From Comamonas serinivorans (lineage in GTDB: Bacteria; Pseudomonadota; Gammaproteobacteria; Burkholderiales; Burkholderiaceae_C): 64,000 nucleotides of DNA. Location of the stretch: assembly GCF_002158865.1 (NCBI RefSeq), contig NZ_CP021455.1, forward strand, positions 2,852,001 through 2,916,000, given 5' to 3'. The notes under the pieces were generated by a model. The model saw nothing but the letters and a program-made list of their open reading frames with translations. It had not been told where the DNA came from and did not search any database. The translations under genes were made by a program, and so were the position numbers. Numbering within the stretch: the stretch's first letter is position 1; the number at the start of each line of letters is the position of its first letter. Positions 1-7,898 of this stretch are shown here, piece by piece.

Positions 1-796
1 GGTAGACCGACAGGTGCGGCGGCGCAAACGACAGCGCCTGCGCCAGATCGTCCTGCAGCTGCGCCAGCGTCTGGCCCGGCAGCGCGTACATCAGGTCGAT
101 GTTGAAGGTGTCGAAGCACGCCGCCGCCTCGCGCAGCGCGGCCCGGGCCTGATCGGCGCTGTGCACGCGGCCGATGCGCTGCAGGGCCTCGTCCGAAAAG
201 CTCTGCACCCCCACCGACAGCCGCGTGATGCCGGCCTGGCGAAAGCCCCGGAAGCGGTCGGTCTCGAAGGTGCCGGGGTTGGCCTCCAGCGTGATCTCGC
301 AGGTCGGCGTCAGTGGCAGGCGCGCGCGAATCGCGCTCACCAGCCGGTCGATGCTGGCGGGCGAAAACAGGCTGGGCGTGCCGCCGCCGAAGAACACGCT
401 CTGGATGGGCCGGCCCCAGATCAGCGGCAGGCTGGCCTCCAGGTCGGCGATCAGCGCGTCGACGTAGCGCTGCTCGGGCAGGTCCTGCGTGCGCGGCGTC
501 AGCTCGCCCTCGCCCACCACGGCGAGTGGCGAGGCCTTCTGCGGCGCGGCACCCGCCGTCAGCCATTCGTGCGAGTTGAAGTCGCAATACGGGCATTTGC
601 GCAGGCACCAGGGCAGGTGCACGTAGAGCGACAGCGGCGGCGACGCCGGAAGCATGAGCGTGCCGGGCCGCATGTAGTGCTGGATGTCGTGGCGCGCGGC
701 CACCGCCTCGTCAGGCTGGGCGGCGATCACGCGGCCACCGGAGGCCGTGCCGTCGCCCGCGCCGGACGGGTCGTGTGCGGGGGGCAACTCAGCCAT
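1..796 (-). CDS. hemW: HemW-type radical SAM protein, 3' end cut off by window edge
   Basis: Read on the minus strand from an ATG at 796, the frame stays open to the window edge, so the C-terminal part is missing. About 50 residues in, after a variable N-terminus, comes LYVHLPWCLRKCPYCDFNSH. It holds the CxxxCxxC cysteines that bind the radical-SAM 4Fe-4S cluster and is typical of HemW, the heme chaperone formerly annotated as oxygen-independent coproporphyrinogen oxidase. The last visible residues resemble the family's LSxY motif. The start codon overlaps the rdgB stop region by 8 bases, which implies translational coupling. The order rph, rdgB, hemW is common in betaproteobacteria. True coproporphyrinogen oxidase activity (HemN) is less likely given this context. 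Confidence 0.9.
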   Translation of the reverse strand, partial: MAELPPAHDPSGAGDGTASGGRVIAAQPDEAVAARHDIQHYMRPGTLMLPASPPLSLYVHLPWCLRKCPYCDFNSHEWLTAGAAPQKASPLAVVGEGELTPRTQDLPEQRYVDALIADLEASLPLIWGRPIQSVFFGGGTPSLFSPASIDRLVSAIRARLPLTPTCEITLEANPGTFETDRFRGFRQAGITRLSVGVQSFSDEALQRIGRVHSADQARAALREAAACFDTFNIDLMYALPGQTLAQLQDDLAQALSFAPPHLSVY

Positions 797-1409
797 GGAA
801 CCAACGCTCGCGCATCAAGGCCAGCATGGCGCGCGACGACTGGCCGCGATGGCTGATGCTGTTCTTCACCTCGTTGGGCAGCTGCGCAAAGGTCTTGCCT
901 TGTGCGGGGATGAACATCACCGGGTCGAAGCCGAAGCCACCCTCGCCCACCGGCTGCTCGGTGATCAGGCCCTGGGCGCGGCCCACGGCGATCAGCGGCT
1001 CGGGGTCGTCGGCGCTGCGCAGCGCCACCAGGGTGCTGACCATGGCGGCGCGGCGGTTCGCCTGGCCCTGCAGCTGCTCGAGCAAGGCCTTGACGTTGTT
1101 GGCATCGCTCTTGGGGTAGCCAAACTGCGTGCAGTAGTAGGCCGTATCCACCCCGGGCAGGCCGCCAAAGGCCTCCACGCACAGCCCGGCGTCGTCGGCC
1201 AGCGCCGGCAGGCCGCTCTCGCGGCTGGCGTGGCGCGCCTTGGTCAGCGCGTTTTCGACGAAGGTGCGGAACGGCTCGGGTGCCTCGGGGATGCCCAGCT
1301 CACTCTGGCGCACCAGCGTCACGTTCAAGGGCGCGAACATGGCCTGCAGCTCGGCCAGCTTGCCCGCGTTGTTGGACGCAAGCACGATCTTCTTCAGGGG
1401 TTCGGTCAT
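789..1409 (-). CDS. rdgB: XTP/dITP pyrophosphatase RdgB (HAM1 family)
   Basis: This 206-residue protein begins MTEPLKKIVLASNNAGK, and SNNAGK is the HAM1 substrate-binding signature. DDAGLCVEAFGG supplies the conserved acidic metal-binding segment, and GGFGFDPVMF and SHRGQSSRA are the C-terminal family motifs. The enzyme hydrolyses ITP, dITP and XTP to monophosphates and so cleans the nucleotide pool. An upstream in-frame extension (to 1490) runs through a palindromic repeat and is not conserved, so the ATG at 1409 is chosen; an AGGA lies a few bases upstream of it. It is cotranscribed with hemW, whose start overlaps this stop. Confidence 0.95.
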   Translation of the reverse strand: MTEPLKKIVLASNNAGKLAELQAMFAPLNVTLVRQSELGIPEAPEPFRTFVENALTKARHASRESGLPALADDAGLCVEAFGGLPGVDTAYYCTQFGYPKSDANNVKALLEQLQGQANRRAAMVSTLVALRSADDPEPLIAVGRAQGLITEQPVGEGGFGFDPVMFIPAQGKTFAQLPNEVKNSISHRGQSSRAMLALMRERWFHG

Positions 1410-1420
1410 GTCATAGTCCT

Positions 1421-1472
1421 GGGGTATCACCTCAATCCCGTCATCATCAAAACGGAAATCGAACCATACCCC
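1421..1472. repeat. GTAT/ATAC interrupted palindrome, copy R1
   Basis: A 52-base copy of the dispersed palindrome lies 11 bases upstream of the rdgB start. Outer arms are GGGGTAT and ATACCCC; inner arms are ATCCCGTC and AACGGAAA. It lies between two genes transcribed in the same direction. Confidence 0.8.
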
Positions 1473-1773
1473 TTCATTCATGCACATCATCGTGGCCGTG
1501 CACAGTCACGGCAGAGCGCCATTGTCCAACAGCGGCGCGATCGGGTCCGCCAGCACTGCCGCGGCGTCCGCCCCGGGCCTGCGGCCTTCACGCCCGCACC
1601 GGGTCACAGCCGGCGCGACGCGGGGCTTGCAGCGGACCGACGCACAGGCCTGCCTTGCGTGGCCTGTCTGCCACAGGAGGAGCGTGCTCAGGTGCGCCTC
1701 GATCATCACCAGCTTGCGGATCTTGCGCACTTCGTGCCCGCGACTTCGGCCAGCCGAGCTGTGGTGGCGTACG
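1473..1773. other. Spacer without a recognisable gene
   Basis: About 300 bases between repeat R1 and the DUF2625 stop. Short open frames exist on both strands, but none resembles a known family or has a convincing ribosome binding site. It may be the 3' UTR of the DUF2625 gene or decayed sequence. Confidence 0.4.
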
Positions 1774-2442
1774 TCACCCGCCCAGGCCCATCAGCGACAG
1801 GCGCAGGCCCAGCACCTCGTTCGCCGGGACGACGCGGGCATCGGCCGCCGCCTGGCCTTCGGCCGTCCACAGCCACGGCGCGAAGCTCCAGCTCTGGTCA
1901 AAGGCCGGGGCGGGCTGCGCCAGGGCAGCAGCGGCCGCGGGCGCCTGCACGCTGGCATAGAGAGCGTCCCACTCGCCCGTCAGGCACCAGCTGACGAAGG
2001 CGCTGTGCCCCACCTCCAGGTCGCACCAGGCCATCTCGTCGGGTGGCAGCCAGAAGACATGGCCCAGGTGGTCGGCACCCAACGCGCCGCCATTCAGGGC
2101 GAACATGCCGCCCAGCACGTCGTCGGCCACCACAAGCAGACCGGGCGGCGACGCTGCCTCCAGGCGCAACCCCAATGCGATGTTCACGCCCAGCAGCGAA
2201 CGCGCGGCGTCACCGCCGGACCCCAGCAGCCGAAGCCGGCCGTCGAAGGCGCTGATACCGCCCGTGCCATGCACCTGCGCGCCCAGCATGGCGCGGGTGC
2301 TGACCTGCAAGGCCAACAGGCTGCGCGCAGCCAGGGACTCGTCCACAGGCCACAGCGCGTTGCGCGGCGACTGGGCGGCCAAGGCGCGCAACGCGTCAAT
2401 GGCGGGATCGGCATTGGCCGTGAGGTCGTCCAGGGATTTCAA
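1774..2442 (-). CDS. DUF2625 family protein
   Basis: This 222-residue protein begins MKSLDDLTANADPAIDALRA. It continues with LQVSTRAMLGAQVHGTGGIS and RLRLLGSGG, the pattern of DUF2625 proteins, whose biochemical role is unknown. Further on are a nucleotide-independent-looking LLVVADDVLGGMFALNGG segment and a Trp/acidic-rich stretch. I see no signal peptide or membrane segment. It lies between rph and rdgB in the same orientation and is flanked on both sides by palindromic repeats (R2 upstream, R1 downstream). That suggests it is an extra gene lodged in an otherwise conserved block. Family assignment is by remembered motif pattern only. Confidence 0.7.
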   Translation of the reverse strand: MKSLDDLTANADPAIDALRALAAQSPRNALWPVDESLAARSLLALQVSTRAMLGAQVHGTGGISAFDGRLRLLGSGGDAARSLLGVNIALGLRLEAASPPGLLVVADDVLGGMFALNGGALGADHLGHVFWLPPDEMAWCDLEVGHSAFVSWCLTGEWDALYASVQAPAAAAALAQPAPAFDQSWSFAPWLWTAEGQAAADARVVPANEVLGLRLSLMGLGG

Positions 2443-2473
2443 GGCGGGGGATGGCAGACAGAAACATGGATGA

Positions 2474-2524
2474 GGGTATACAGCCTTTCTCGTTGAGCGA
2501 TGAATGAGAACTGCTGCATACCCC
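2474..2524. repeat. GTAT/ATAC interrupted palindrome, copy R2
   Basis: A 51-base copy between rph (stop side) and the DUF2625 start. Outer arms are GGGTATACAG and CTGCATACCC; inner arms are TTCTCGTT and AATGAGAA. Arm changes are partly compensatory. Confidence 0.8.
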
Positions 2525-2550
2525 CTGGAATAGGGCGCGAAGGATGACGC

Positions 2551-3282
2551 TCAGCCCGCAACGGCCGCCGACTGCGCCTGCATGAGCTGGCGGATGCCGG
2601 CCTCGGCCAGATCCAGCAGGGCGTTGGCCTCGGCGCGCGAAAAGGGCTGGCCTTCGGCCGTGCCCTGCACCTCGACCAGGCCCCCGTTCGAGGTCATGAC
2701 CACGTTCATGTCGGTCTCGCAGCCCGAGTCTTCCTCGTAGTTCAGGTCCAGGTGCGGCTGGCCGCCCACGATGCCGACCGAGATGGCCGCCAGCTGCGCC
2801 GTGATGGGCGAGGCCTTCAGCGTGCCGTTCGCGATGAGGTGCTGCACGGCGTCATGCACGGCCACCCAGGCGCCGGTGATGCTGGCGCAGCGCGTGCCGC
2901 CGTCGGCCTGAATCACGTCGCAATCGACGGTGAGGGTGCGCTCGCCCAGCGCCTTCAGATCGACCACGGCCCGCAGCGACCGGCCGATGAGGCGCTGAAT
3001 CTCCTGCGTGCGGCCGCTTTGCTTGCCGCGCGCGGCCTCGCGGCTGCCACGCGTGTGCGTGGCGCGCGGCAGCATGCCGTATTCGGCCGTGACCCAGCCT
3101 TCGCCGGTGCCGCGCTGGTGCGGCGGCACGCGCTCTTCGACCGATGCCGTGCACAGCACGTGGGTGTGACCGACCTCGATCAGCACCGAGCCTTCGGCGT
3201 AGCGGGTGTAGCGGCGCGTGATGCGCACCGGGCGGATGGCGTTGAGCGCGCGATCGGCGCGCACGTAGGGGGTTTGACTCAT
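2551..3282 (-). CDS. rph: Ribonuclease PH
   Basis: This 243-residue protein is close to the usual 238-240. It is a phosphorolytic 3'-5' exoribonuclease that trims tRNA 3' ends. The start RADRALNAIRPVRITRRYTR, then GEGWVTAEYGMLPRATHTR, the SGRTQEIQRLIGRSLRAVVD block and DCDVIQADGGTRCASITGA are textbook RNase PH. The RxxxR phosphate-binding region and the catalytic acidic residues (DCDVIQADGG) are intact. It is the first gene of the minus-strand block leading to rdgB and hemW. No terminator is obvious between it and the DUF2625 gene, only repeat R2. Confidence 0.96.
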   Translation of the reverse strand: MSQTPYVRADRALNAIRPVRITRRYTRYAEGSVLIEVGHTHVLCTASVEERVPPHQRGTGEGWVTAEYGMLPRATHTRGSREAARGKQSGRTQEIQRLIGRSLRAVVDLKALGERTLTVDCDVIQADGGTRCASITGAWVAVHDAVQHLIANGTLKASPITAQLAAISVGIVGGQPHLDLNYEEDSGCETDMNVVMTSNGGLVEVQGTAEGQPFSRAEANALLDLAEAGIRQLMQAQSAAVAG

Positions 3283-3469
3283 GGGCCGGCATTGTGCCTG
3301 CGGCCCTGCGCGCGGGCAGGCCAGCCCGGCTGGCCGCGCGCAGGCTGCGCCAGGCGCGCCCGCGCCACCGCGGCGGGGCTGACCCGAGGCATGCAGCCCG
3401 CCCGCATGGCGCTACCATCGCGGGTTGCCCAGCACCGCTGGTTCATCCCTTCATTCGCCGATCATCACC

Positions 3470-4300
3470 ATGACCGTGTTCTCCCGCCGCCTGCTCATCA
3501 CCGCCGCCGCCAGCGCCCTGCTGCTGGGCTGCAGCAAGACCGAAACCCCTGCCCCGCAAGCCTCGGCACCGGCGGCAGACCCGGCGGCCGCGGCGCCTGC
3601 GCCGGCGCTGCCGGCCAAGATCGTCATCGGCCTGGACGACAACTTCCCGCCCATGGGCTTCAAGGACGAGAAGGGCCAGCTGGTCGGTTTCGACATCGAC
3701 ATGGCCCGCGAAGCCGCCAAGCGCCTGAACATCGAGGTCGAGTTCAAGCCCATCGACTGGAACGCCAAGGAAGCCGAGCTCAAGGGCAAGCGCGTGGACG
3801 CGCTGTGGAACGGCCTGACCATCACCGATGAGCGCAAGCAGAACATCGCGTTCTCGGCCCCCTACATGGAAAACCACCAGATCATCGTGGTGAAGGCCGA
3901 CTCGGCCATCAAGACCAAGCCGGATCTGGCGGGCAAGGTGGTGGGCGTGCAGGACGGCTCCAGCGCCGTGGACGCCGTGAACAAGGACGCCGAGCTGGCC
4001 GCCAAGTTCAAGGAGCTGAAGAAGTTCGGCGACAACGTGACGGCGCTGATGGACCTGTCGGCCGGTCGCCTGGACGCCGTGGTGGTGGACGAAGTCGTCG
4101 GCCGCTACTACGTGGCCAAGAAAGCCGCCGAGTACAGCGTGCTGGACGACAACTTCGGCACCGAAGAGTACGGCGTGGGCTTCCGCCTGGACGACAAGCC
4201 GCTGGTCGAGGCCTTCGACAAAGCCCTGGGCGAGATGAAGGCCGACGGCTCGGGCGCCAAGATCGCCGAGCAGTGGTTCGGCAAGAACATCTTGAAGTGA
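3470..4300 (+). CDS. Amino-acid ABC transporter substrate-binding lipoprotein
   Basis: This 276-residue family 3 solute-binding protein starts at the ATG at 3470. Residues 1-21 form a lipoprotein signal ending in LLLGC (Cys21 lipidated), followed by an Ala/Pro-rich linker to about residue 45. The mature domain has FPPMGFKDEKGQLVGFDIDM, the amino-acid/opine-binding signature, and a hinge-side VVGVQDGSSAVDAV. It captures a polar amino acid in the periplasm and delivers it to the permease and ATPase encoded at 4953-6387. The ligand cannot be told from sequence. An upstream start at 3425 would only add residues before the signal peptide. Confidence 0.9.
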   Translation: MTVFSRRLLITAAASALLLGCSKTETPAPQASAPAADPAAAAPAPALPAKIVIGLDDNFPPMGFKDEKGQLVGFDIDMAREAAKRLNIEVEFKPIDWNAKEAELKGKRVDALWNGLTITDERKQNIAFSAPYMENHQIIVVKADSAIKTKPDLAGKVVGVQDGSSAVDAVNKDAELAAKFKELKKFGDNVTALMDLSAGRLDAVVVDEVVGRYYVAKKAAEYSVLDDNFGTEEYGVGFRLDDKPLVEAFDKALGEMKADGSGAKIAEQWFGKNILK

Positions 4301-4312
4301 TTCACTTTTACA

Positions 4313-4364
4313 GGAGTATGGTGCAATTTCCGTTGATCAATGAACGGGAACTGCTCGATACCCC
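4313..4364. repeat. GTAT/ATAC interrupted palindrome, copy R3
   Basis: Starts 12 bases after the binding-protein stop. Outer arms are GGAGTATGG and CGATACCCC; inner arms are TTTCCGTT and AACGGGAA, the latter pair closing with one T-G wobble. Confidence 0.85.
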
Positions 4365-4430
4365 CACTCATGAGTCAGCCAGATTCGCCAGACGCCGCGC
4401 GCACCGTGCCGCGCTGACCTGCGCATGACG

Positions 4431-4458
4431 GACAACGCCACCTGCGGGTGGCGTTGTC
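4431..4458 (+). terminator. Strong 12-bp hairpin, terminator-like
   Basis: A perfect 12-bp stem, GACAACGCCACC pairing with GGTGGCGTTGTC around the loop TGCG. It follows the binding-protein gene by 130 bases. No long T-tract follows, so intrinsic termination is likely but not certain. Confidence 0.5.
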
Positions 4459-4800
4459 GTTCAAGGCGCTGCGTCGCGCCTGCCCCTGGCGCGCAACCTG
4501 GTGCTGCGCGCCACCCCGGCCTTCCACGACGCGGCCTGCGCCCTGCTGGAGGCGCCTTTGCCGGTCGCCGGTCATGCCCTGACCCGCCGGGCGCGGCAAT
4601 GGCTGCACACCTTCTACAGGCCCGACGTGCGCCAGCCCCTTCCGGGTCGCCAGCCCGCAGGACTGGCTGCGCAAGCAGGACGCCGAAGCCGCTCAGCGCT
4701 TGGACGACACGCTGGCTGGGCCAGGTGCCGTGAACCGCGCCTGGCGCCATCGGGCTGCGCCTCAGGCACGGCAGACGTGGGGCGGGCTGGCGGCTGGCGC
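4459..4800 (+). other. Possible decayed coding remnant
   Basis: About 340 bases with no complete gene. One frame from about 4479 reads LPLARNLVLRATPAFHDAAC and continues protein-like to about 4640. Another frame then reads ASPQDWLRKQDAEAAQRLDD to about 4720. The switch between frames, with protein-like composition on both sides, suggests a frameshifted gene remnant of unknown family. Chance open reading in GC-rich DNA is an alternative. Confidence 0.25.
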
Positions 4801-4802
4801 GA

Positions 4803-4808
4803 TAAAAT
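4803..4808 (+). promoter_or_regulatory. Candidate -10 element TAAAAT
   Basis: TAAAAT within gataaaatcg, just upstream of the hairpin at 4822 and the permease gene. The same TAAAAT stands upstream of valS (22272). No good -35 hexamer is visible. Confidence 0.35.
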
Positions 4809-4821
4809 CGCGGCTCGTTGC

Positions 4822-4854
4822 AACGCCGCCAGCAATGCTGGTGGCGTTCTTTTT
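4822..4854 (+). terminator. Intrinsic terminator or attenuator before the permease gene
   Basis: The stem AACGCCGCCAGC pairs with GCTGGTGGCGTT (one G-T wobble) around loop AAT and is followed by CTTTTT. It sits about 100 bases upstream of the permease start and just after a candidate -10 box. It could end a very short leader RNA, attenuate the permease gene, or terminate upstream transcription. Confidence 0.65.
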
Positions 4855-4952
4855 GCCTGTCGCACGCGCCCATGCCCTGGCTTGCGCTGCCGTGCGTCAC
4901 CCTGCTTTTTCTTTGCCCTGCCGCCCCGCGCGGCACCCAACCTGCGCAAACA

Positions 4953-5606
4953 ATGGACTACGTCGTCGGCATCCTGCCGCAGCTTGCCCAGGGCGCCACG
5001 GTCACCCTCAAGCTGTTCTTCATCACGCTGGCCCTGGCCGTGCCGCTGGGGCTGGCGCTTGCGCTCATGCGCGTGTCCGGCATCCGGCTGCTCGACTGGG
5101 CCGTGAACGGCTACATCTGGCTGATGCGCGGCACGCCGCTGATGCTGCAGATGCTGTTCATCTACTACGCGCTGCCGTTCCTGCCCGGTTTCCCGATCCG
5201 GCTGCCCGACTTTCCTGCCGCGGTGGTGGCCTTTGCGCTGAACTACGCCGCCTATTTCGCCGAGATCTTCCGCGCCGGCATCCAGTCGGTGGACCGCGGC
5301 CAGTACGAAGCCGGCAAGGTGCTGGGCATGAACTACGGCCAGACCATGCGCCGCATCGTGCTGCCGCAGATGGTGCGCCGCGTGCTGCCGCCGCTGTCCA
5401 ACGAAACCATCACGCTGGTCAAGGACACCTCGCTCATCTACGTGCTGGCCCTGAACGACCTGCTGCGCGAGGCGCGCGGCCTGGTGCAGCGCGACTTCAA
5501 CATCACGCCCTTCGTCGTGGCTGCAGGCTTCTACCTGGTCATGACGCTGGTGCTGACCTTCGTGTTCCAACGCATGGAAAAACGCTATGCCCTCCATGAC
5601 CAGTGA
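4953..5606 (+). CDS. Polar amino-acid ABC transporter permease
   Basis: This 217-residue HisM/GlnP-type permease opens MDYVVGILPQLAQGATVTLK, the usual start of this family, so the ATG at 4953 is preferred to the longer frame from 4818. Several hydrophobic segments are visible, with WLMRGTPLMLQMLFIYYALP as the family's RGTPxxxQ motif. The EAGKVLGMNYGQTMRRIVLP loop is the EAA motif that contacts the ATPase. It forms the membrane channel for the binding protein at 3470. Its 3' end overlaps the ATPase start by 20 bases, so the two are translationally coupled. Confidence 0.92.
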   Translation: MDYVVGILPQLAQGATVTLKLFFITLALAVPLGLALALMRVSGIRLLDWAVNGYIWLMRGTPLMLQMLFIYYALPFLPGFPIRLPDFPAAVVAFALNYAAYFAEIFRAGIQSVDRGQYEAGKVLGMNYGQTMRRIVLPQMVRRVLPPLSNETITLVKDTSLIYVLALNDLLREARGLVQRDFNITPFVVAAGFYLVMTLVLTFVFQRMEKRYALHDQ

Positions 5607-6387
5607 GGCCACGAACACGGCCCCCCAGCCGCCCATGATCTGCGCCACCGACCTGCACAAGCGCTTTGGCAGCCTGCAGGTGCTGGGCGGCGTCTCGCTG
5701 TCCGTGGCGCCGGGCGAGGTCATTGCCGTCATCGGCCCCTCGGGCTCGGGCAAGTCCACCCTGCTGCGCTGCCTGAACCACCTCGAGCACATCGACCGCG
5801 GCACCATCCAGATCGGCGGCGACACGCTCGCGCAGTCCCACGGCGGCGCCGCCGCGCACTACGCCCCGCCGCGCGAGGCACGCCGCATCTGCCAGCGCAT
5901 GGGCATGGTGTTCCAGCACTTCAACCTGTTCCCCCACCTCACGGTGCTTGAGAACCTCATCGAGGCCCCGCTCACCGTCAAGGGCCTCAAGCGTGAACAG
6001 GTCGTGCCCGTGGCCGAGGGGCTGCTGCGCAAGGTCGGGCTGATCGACAAGCGCGACAACTACCCGGCGCGCCTGTCGGGTGGTCAGAAACAGCGCGTGG
6101 CGATCGCACGCGCCCTGGCCATGCAGCCCGACATCATGCTGTTCGACGAGCCCACCTCGGCCCTGGACCCCGAGCTGACCGGCGAGGTGCTGCGCACCAT
6201 GCGCGAGCTGGCCCAGGAACGCATGACCATGCTGGTGGTCACGCACGAGATGGCGTTCGCGCGCGAAGTCGCCCACCGCGTCATCTTCATGGCCGATGCG
6301 CAGATCGTCGAAGACCGCCCGGCCCGCGACTTCTTTGCCGACCCGCACCACCCGCGCGCGCGCGCCTTCCTCGAACACATGCTGTGA
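5587..6387 (+). CDS. Polar amino-acid ABC transporter ATP-binding protein
   Basis: This 266-residue GlnQ/HisP-type ATPase carries Walker A GPSGSGKST, Q-loop MVFQHFNLFPHLTVLEN, signature LSGGQKQR, Walker B DIMLFDEPTSALDPE and switch His in VVTHEM. A loop of about 15 residues (AQSHGGAAAHYAPPREARRI) between Walker A and the Q-loop is somewhat longer than in typical GlnQ. Start at 5587 or 5596 is equally possible. It powers the importer made with the permease just upstream and the lipoprotein at 3470. Confidence 0.93.
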   Translation: MPSMTSEATNTAPQPPMICATDLHKRFGSLQVLGGVSLSVAPGEVIAVIGPSGSGKSTLLRCLNHLEHIDRGTIQIGGDTLAQSHGGAAAHYAPPREARRICQRMGMVFQHFNLFPHLTVLENLIEAPLTVKGLKREQVVPVAEGLLRKVGLIDKRDNYPARLSGGQKQRVAIARALAMQPDIMLFDEPTSALDPELTGEVLRTMRELAQERMTMLVVTHEMAFAREVAHRVIFMADAQIVEDRPARDFFADPHHPRARAFLEHML

Positions 6388-6586
6388 ACCCGGAGGGGCG
6401 GCTCGCCATGCCTGAGCCTGCCTGACAGTCCGCACGGGCGACGACAGCGCCGCAGACTTGCACGGGGCGCCTGCGACAAGCCGTCGCGAACGGCCCGGCG
6501 CCCAAACACCGCAGGCCCATGACCACGGCATGGTGAGGCCAGGTGCGTCACTGGGTGCCTGGGTCTGGGCCACGATCATTCAAAAG

Positions 6587-6636
6587 CAGTATGGCCTGAT
6601 TGCCGTTCAAATTTGAACGGCAATCAGGCCATACTG
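6587..6636. repeat. GTAT/ATAC palindrome, copy R4 (perfect 50-bp palindrome)
   Basis: A perfect 25+25 base inverted repeat without a spacer, beginning CAGTATGGCCTGATTGCCG. It lies between the convergent ATPase gene and the minus-strand liv receptor pseudogene. The preceding spacer 6388-6586 holds nothing I recognise. Confidence 0.95.
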
Positions 6637-6656
6637 TCTGACGGCTTGTGACATCA

Positions 6657-6677
6657 CCGAGCCCGAGTCGGGCTCGG
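6657..6677 (-). terminator. Hairpin downstream of the liv operon
   Basis: The 9-bp stem CCGAGCCCG pairs with CGGGCTCGG around a 3-base loop and lies 8 bases beyond the receptor-gene stop. There is no T-tract; together with palindrome R4 it may terminate the operon. Confidence 0.45.
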
Positions 6678-6684
6678 TGCCGCA

Positions 6685-7853
6685 TCACTTCTGGTAGTCC
6701 TTCACCACCTTCCAGCGGCCATCCACGATCTGCGACACGCGCGTGCGGTTGTTGCCCAGGTGGTTGGTCGGCGAGAACTTCAGGGGCGGCGAGCCGAAGT
6801 AGTCGGTGCCGAAGCTGGCGTTTTCCATCTGCTTGACATAGCTGTCGGTGGTCAGGCCGGTACCGGCCTTGGCAGCGATCTGGGCGAAGTTGTCGATCAG
6901 CACATAGCCGTAGACCGAGAACACGGCTGCGTCTTCCTTGAACTGCTCCTTGTACTTGGTGGCCCAAGCCCGCAGCTCGGGGTTGGCGTGCTCGTCGATG
7001 TACGGGTTCTCCTGCATCATGGACGCATAGATGCCGTTCATGGGTGCGCCGCCCAGCTTGTGGATGAGGTCGGTGTAGGCCGCGCTGGTGCCGAAGAACA
7101 CGGGGTCGAAGCCCGTCTTGCGCGACTCGGCCACGGTGCCGATGGTCTCGCGGATGATGGTGCCCAGGAACACGAAGTCGCAGGCCGCCGCCTTCATCTT
7201 GGCGACCTGGCTGCTGAAGTCCGTCGCCCCGCGCTTGAACGAGGTTTTCTCGGTCAGGCTCATGTTCATCTCTTTGAGGCCGGCTTCCGCCCCCGCAACA
7301 CCTCCAGGCCGAACTCGTCATCCTGGTAGATGATGCAGGCCTTCTTGGCGCCCTTCTCCTTGATCAACACCGGCCCCGTGAGGCGGGCCTGGTCGTAGTA
7401 GGTCGGCGAGCTCGAGTACTTGAGCTTGTGCAGCGGCTCGTACATTTCGCGCGCTGCCGTGATGGGGAACCAGTTGATCACGCCTTTGCTGAACTGGATG
7501 GGCATGGCCGCCATGTTGGGCGCCGTGCCCATGTGGCCCGCCATCAGGAAAATCTTGTCCTGGTTCACCAACTTCTGCGCCGCCAGTACGGCCTTCTTGG
7601 GGTCATACCCCGAGTCCTCGACGATCAGCTTGATCTTGCGGCCATTGATACCGCCCTTGGCGTTGATCTCGTCGACCCGCATCTGCATGCCATTGCGCGC
7701 CTGTTTGCCAAACCCGGCCAACGGGCCGGACAGGTCCTGGATGGTGCCCACGCGAATCTCGTCTTTGGAGACGCCCTGCGCCTGTTGCGCCAGCGCCCAG
7801 GGGCTGGCCAGCAGGCAGGCCCCCACCAAACCCATGCGAATCCAGTTGCTCAT
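6685..7853 (-). pseudogene. Branched-chain-type ABC substrate-binding protein, frameshifted
   Basis: Two adjoining minus-strand frames together encode one family 6 receptor (LivK-like) of about 389 residues. The 5' part (7853-7266) has a signal peptide ending ALAQ and reads to DDEFGLEVLRG, then goes out of frame. The 3' part (to 6685) resumes as EAGLKEMNMSLTEKTSFKRG and ends WKVVKDYQK. Adding one G to the G5 run (C5 at 7290-7294 on plus) restores the continuous reading LRGAEAGLKEM. It is either a true loss of function, a slippage-prone tract, or a sequencing error. The receptor would serve the permeases and ATPases upstream in the same operon. Confidence 0.85.
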
Positions 7854-7898
7854 GAAAATGTCTCCTTGGTGTTGACAAAACGGCGGGTGAAATCGCCT

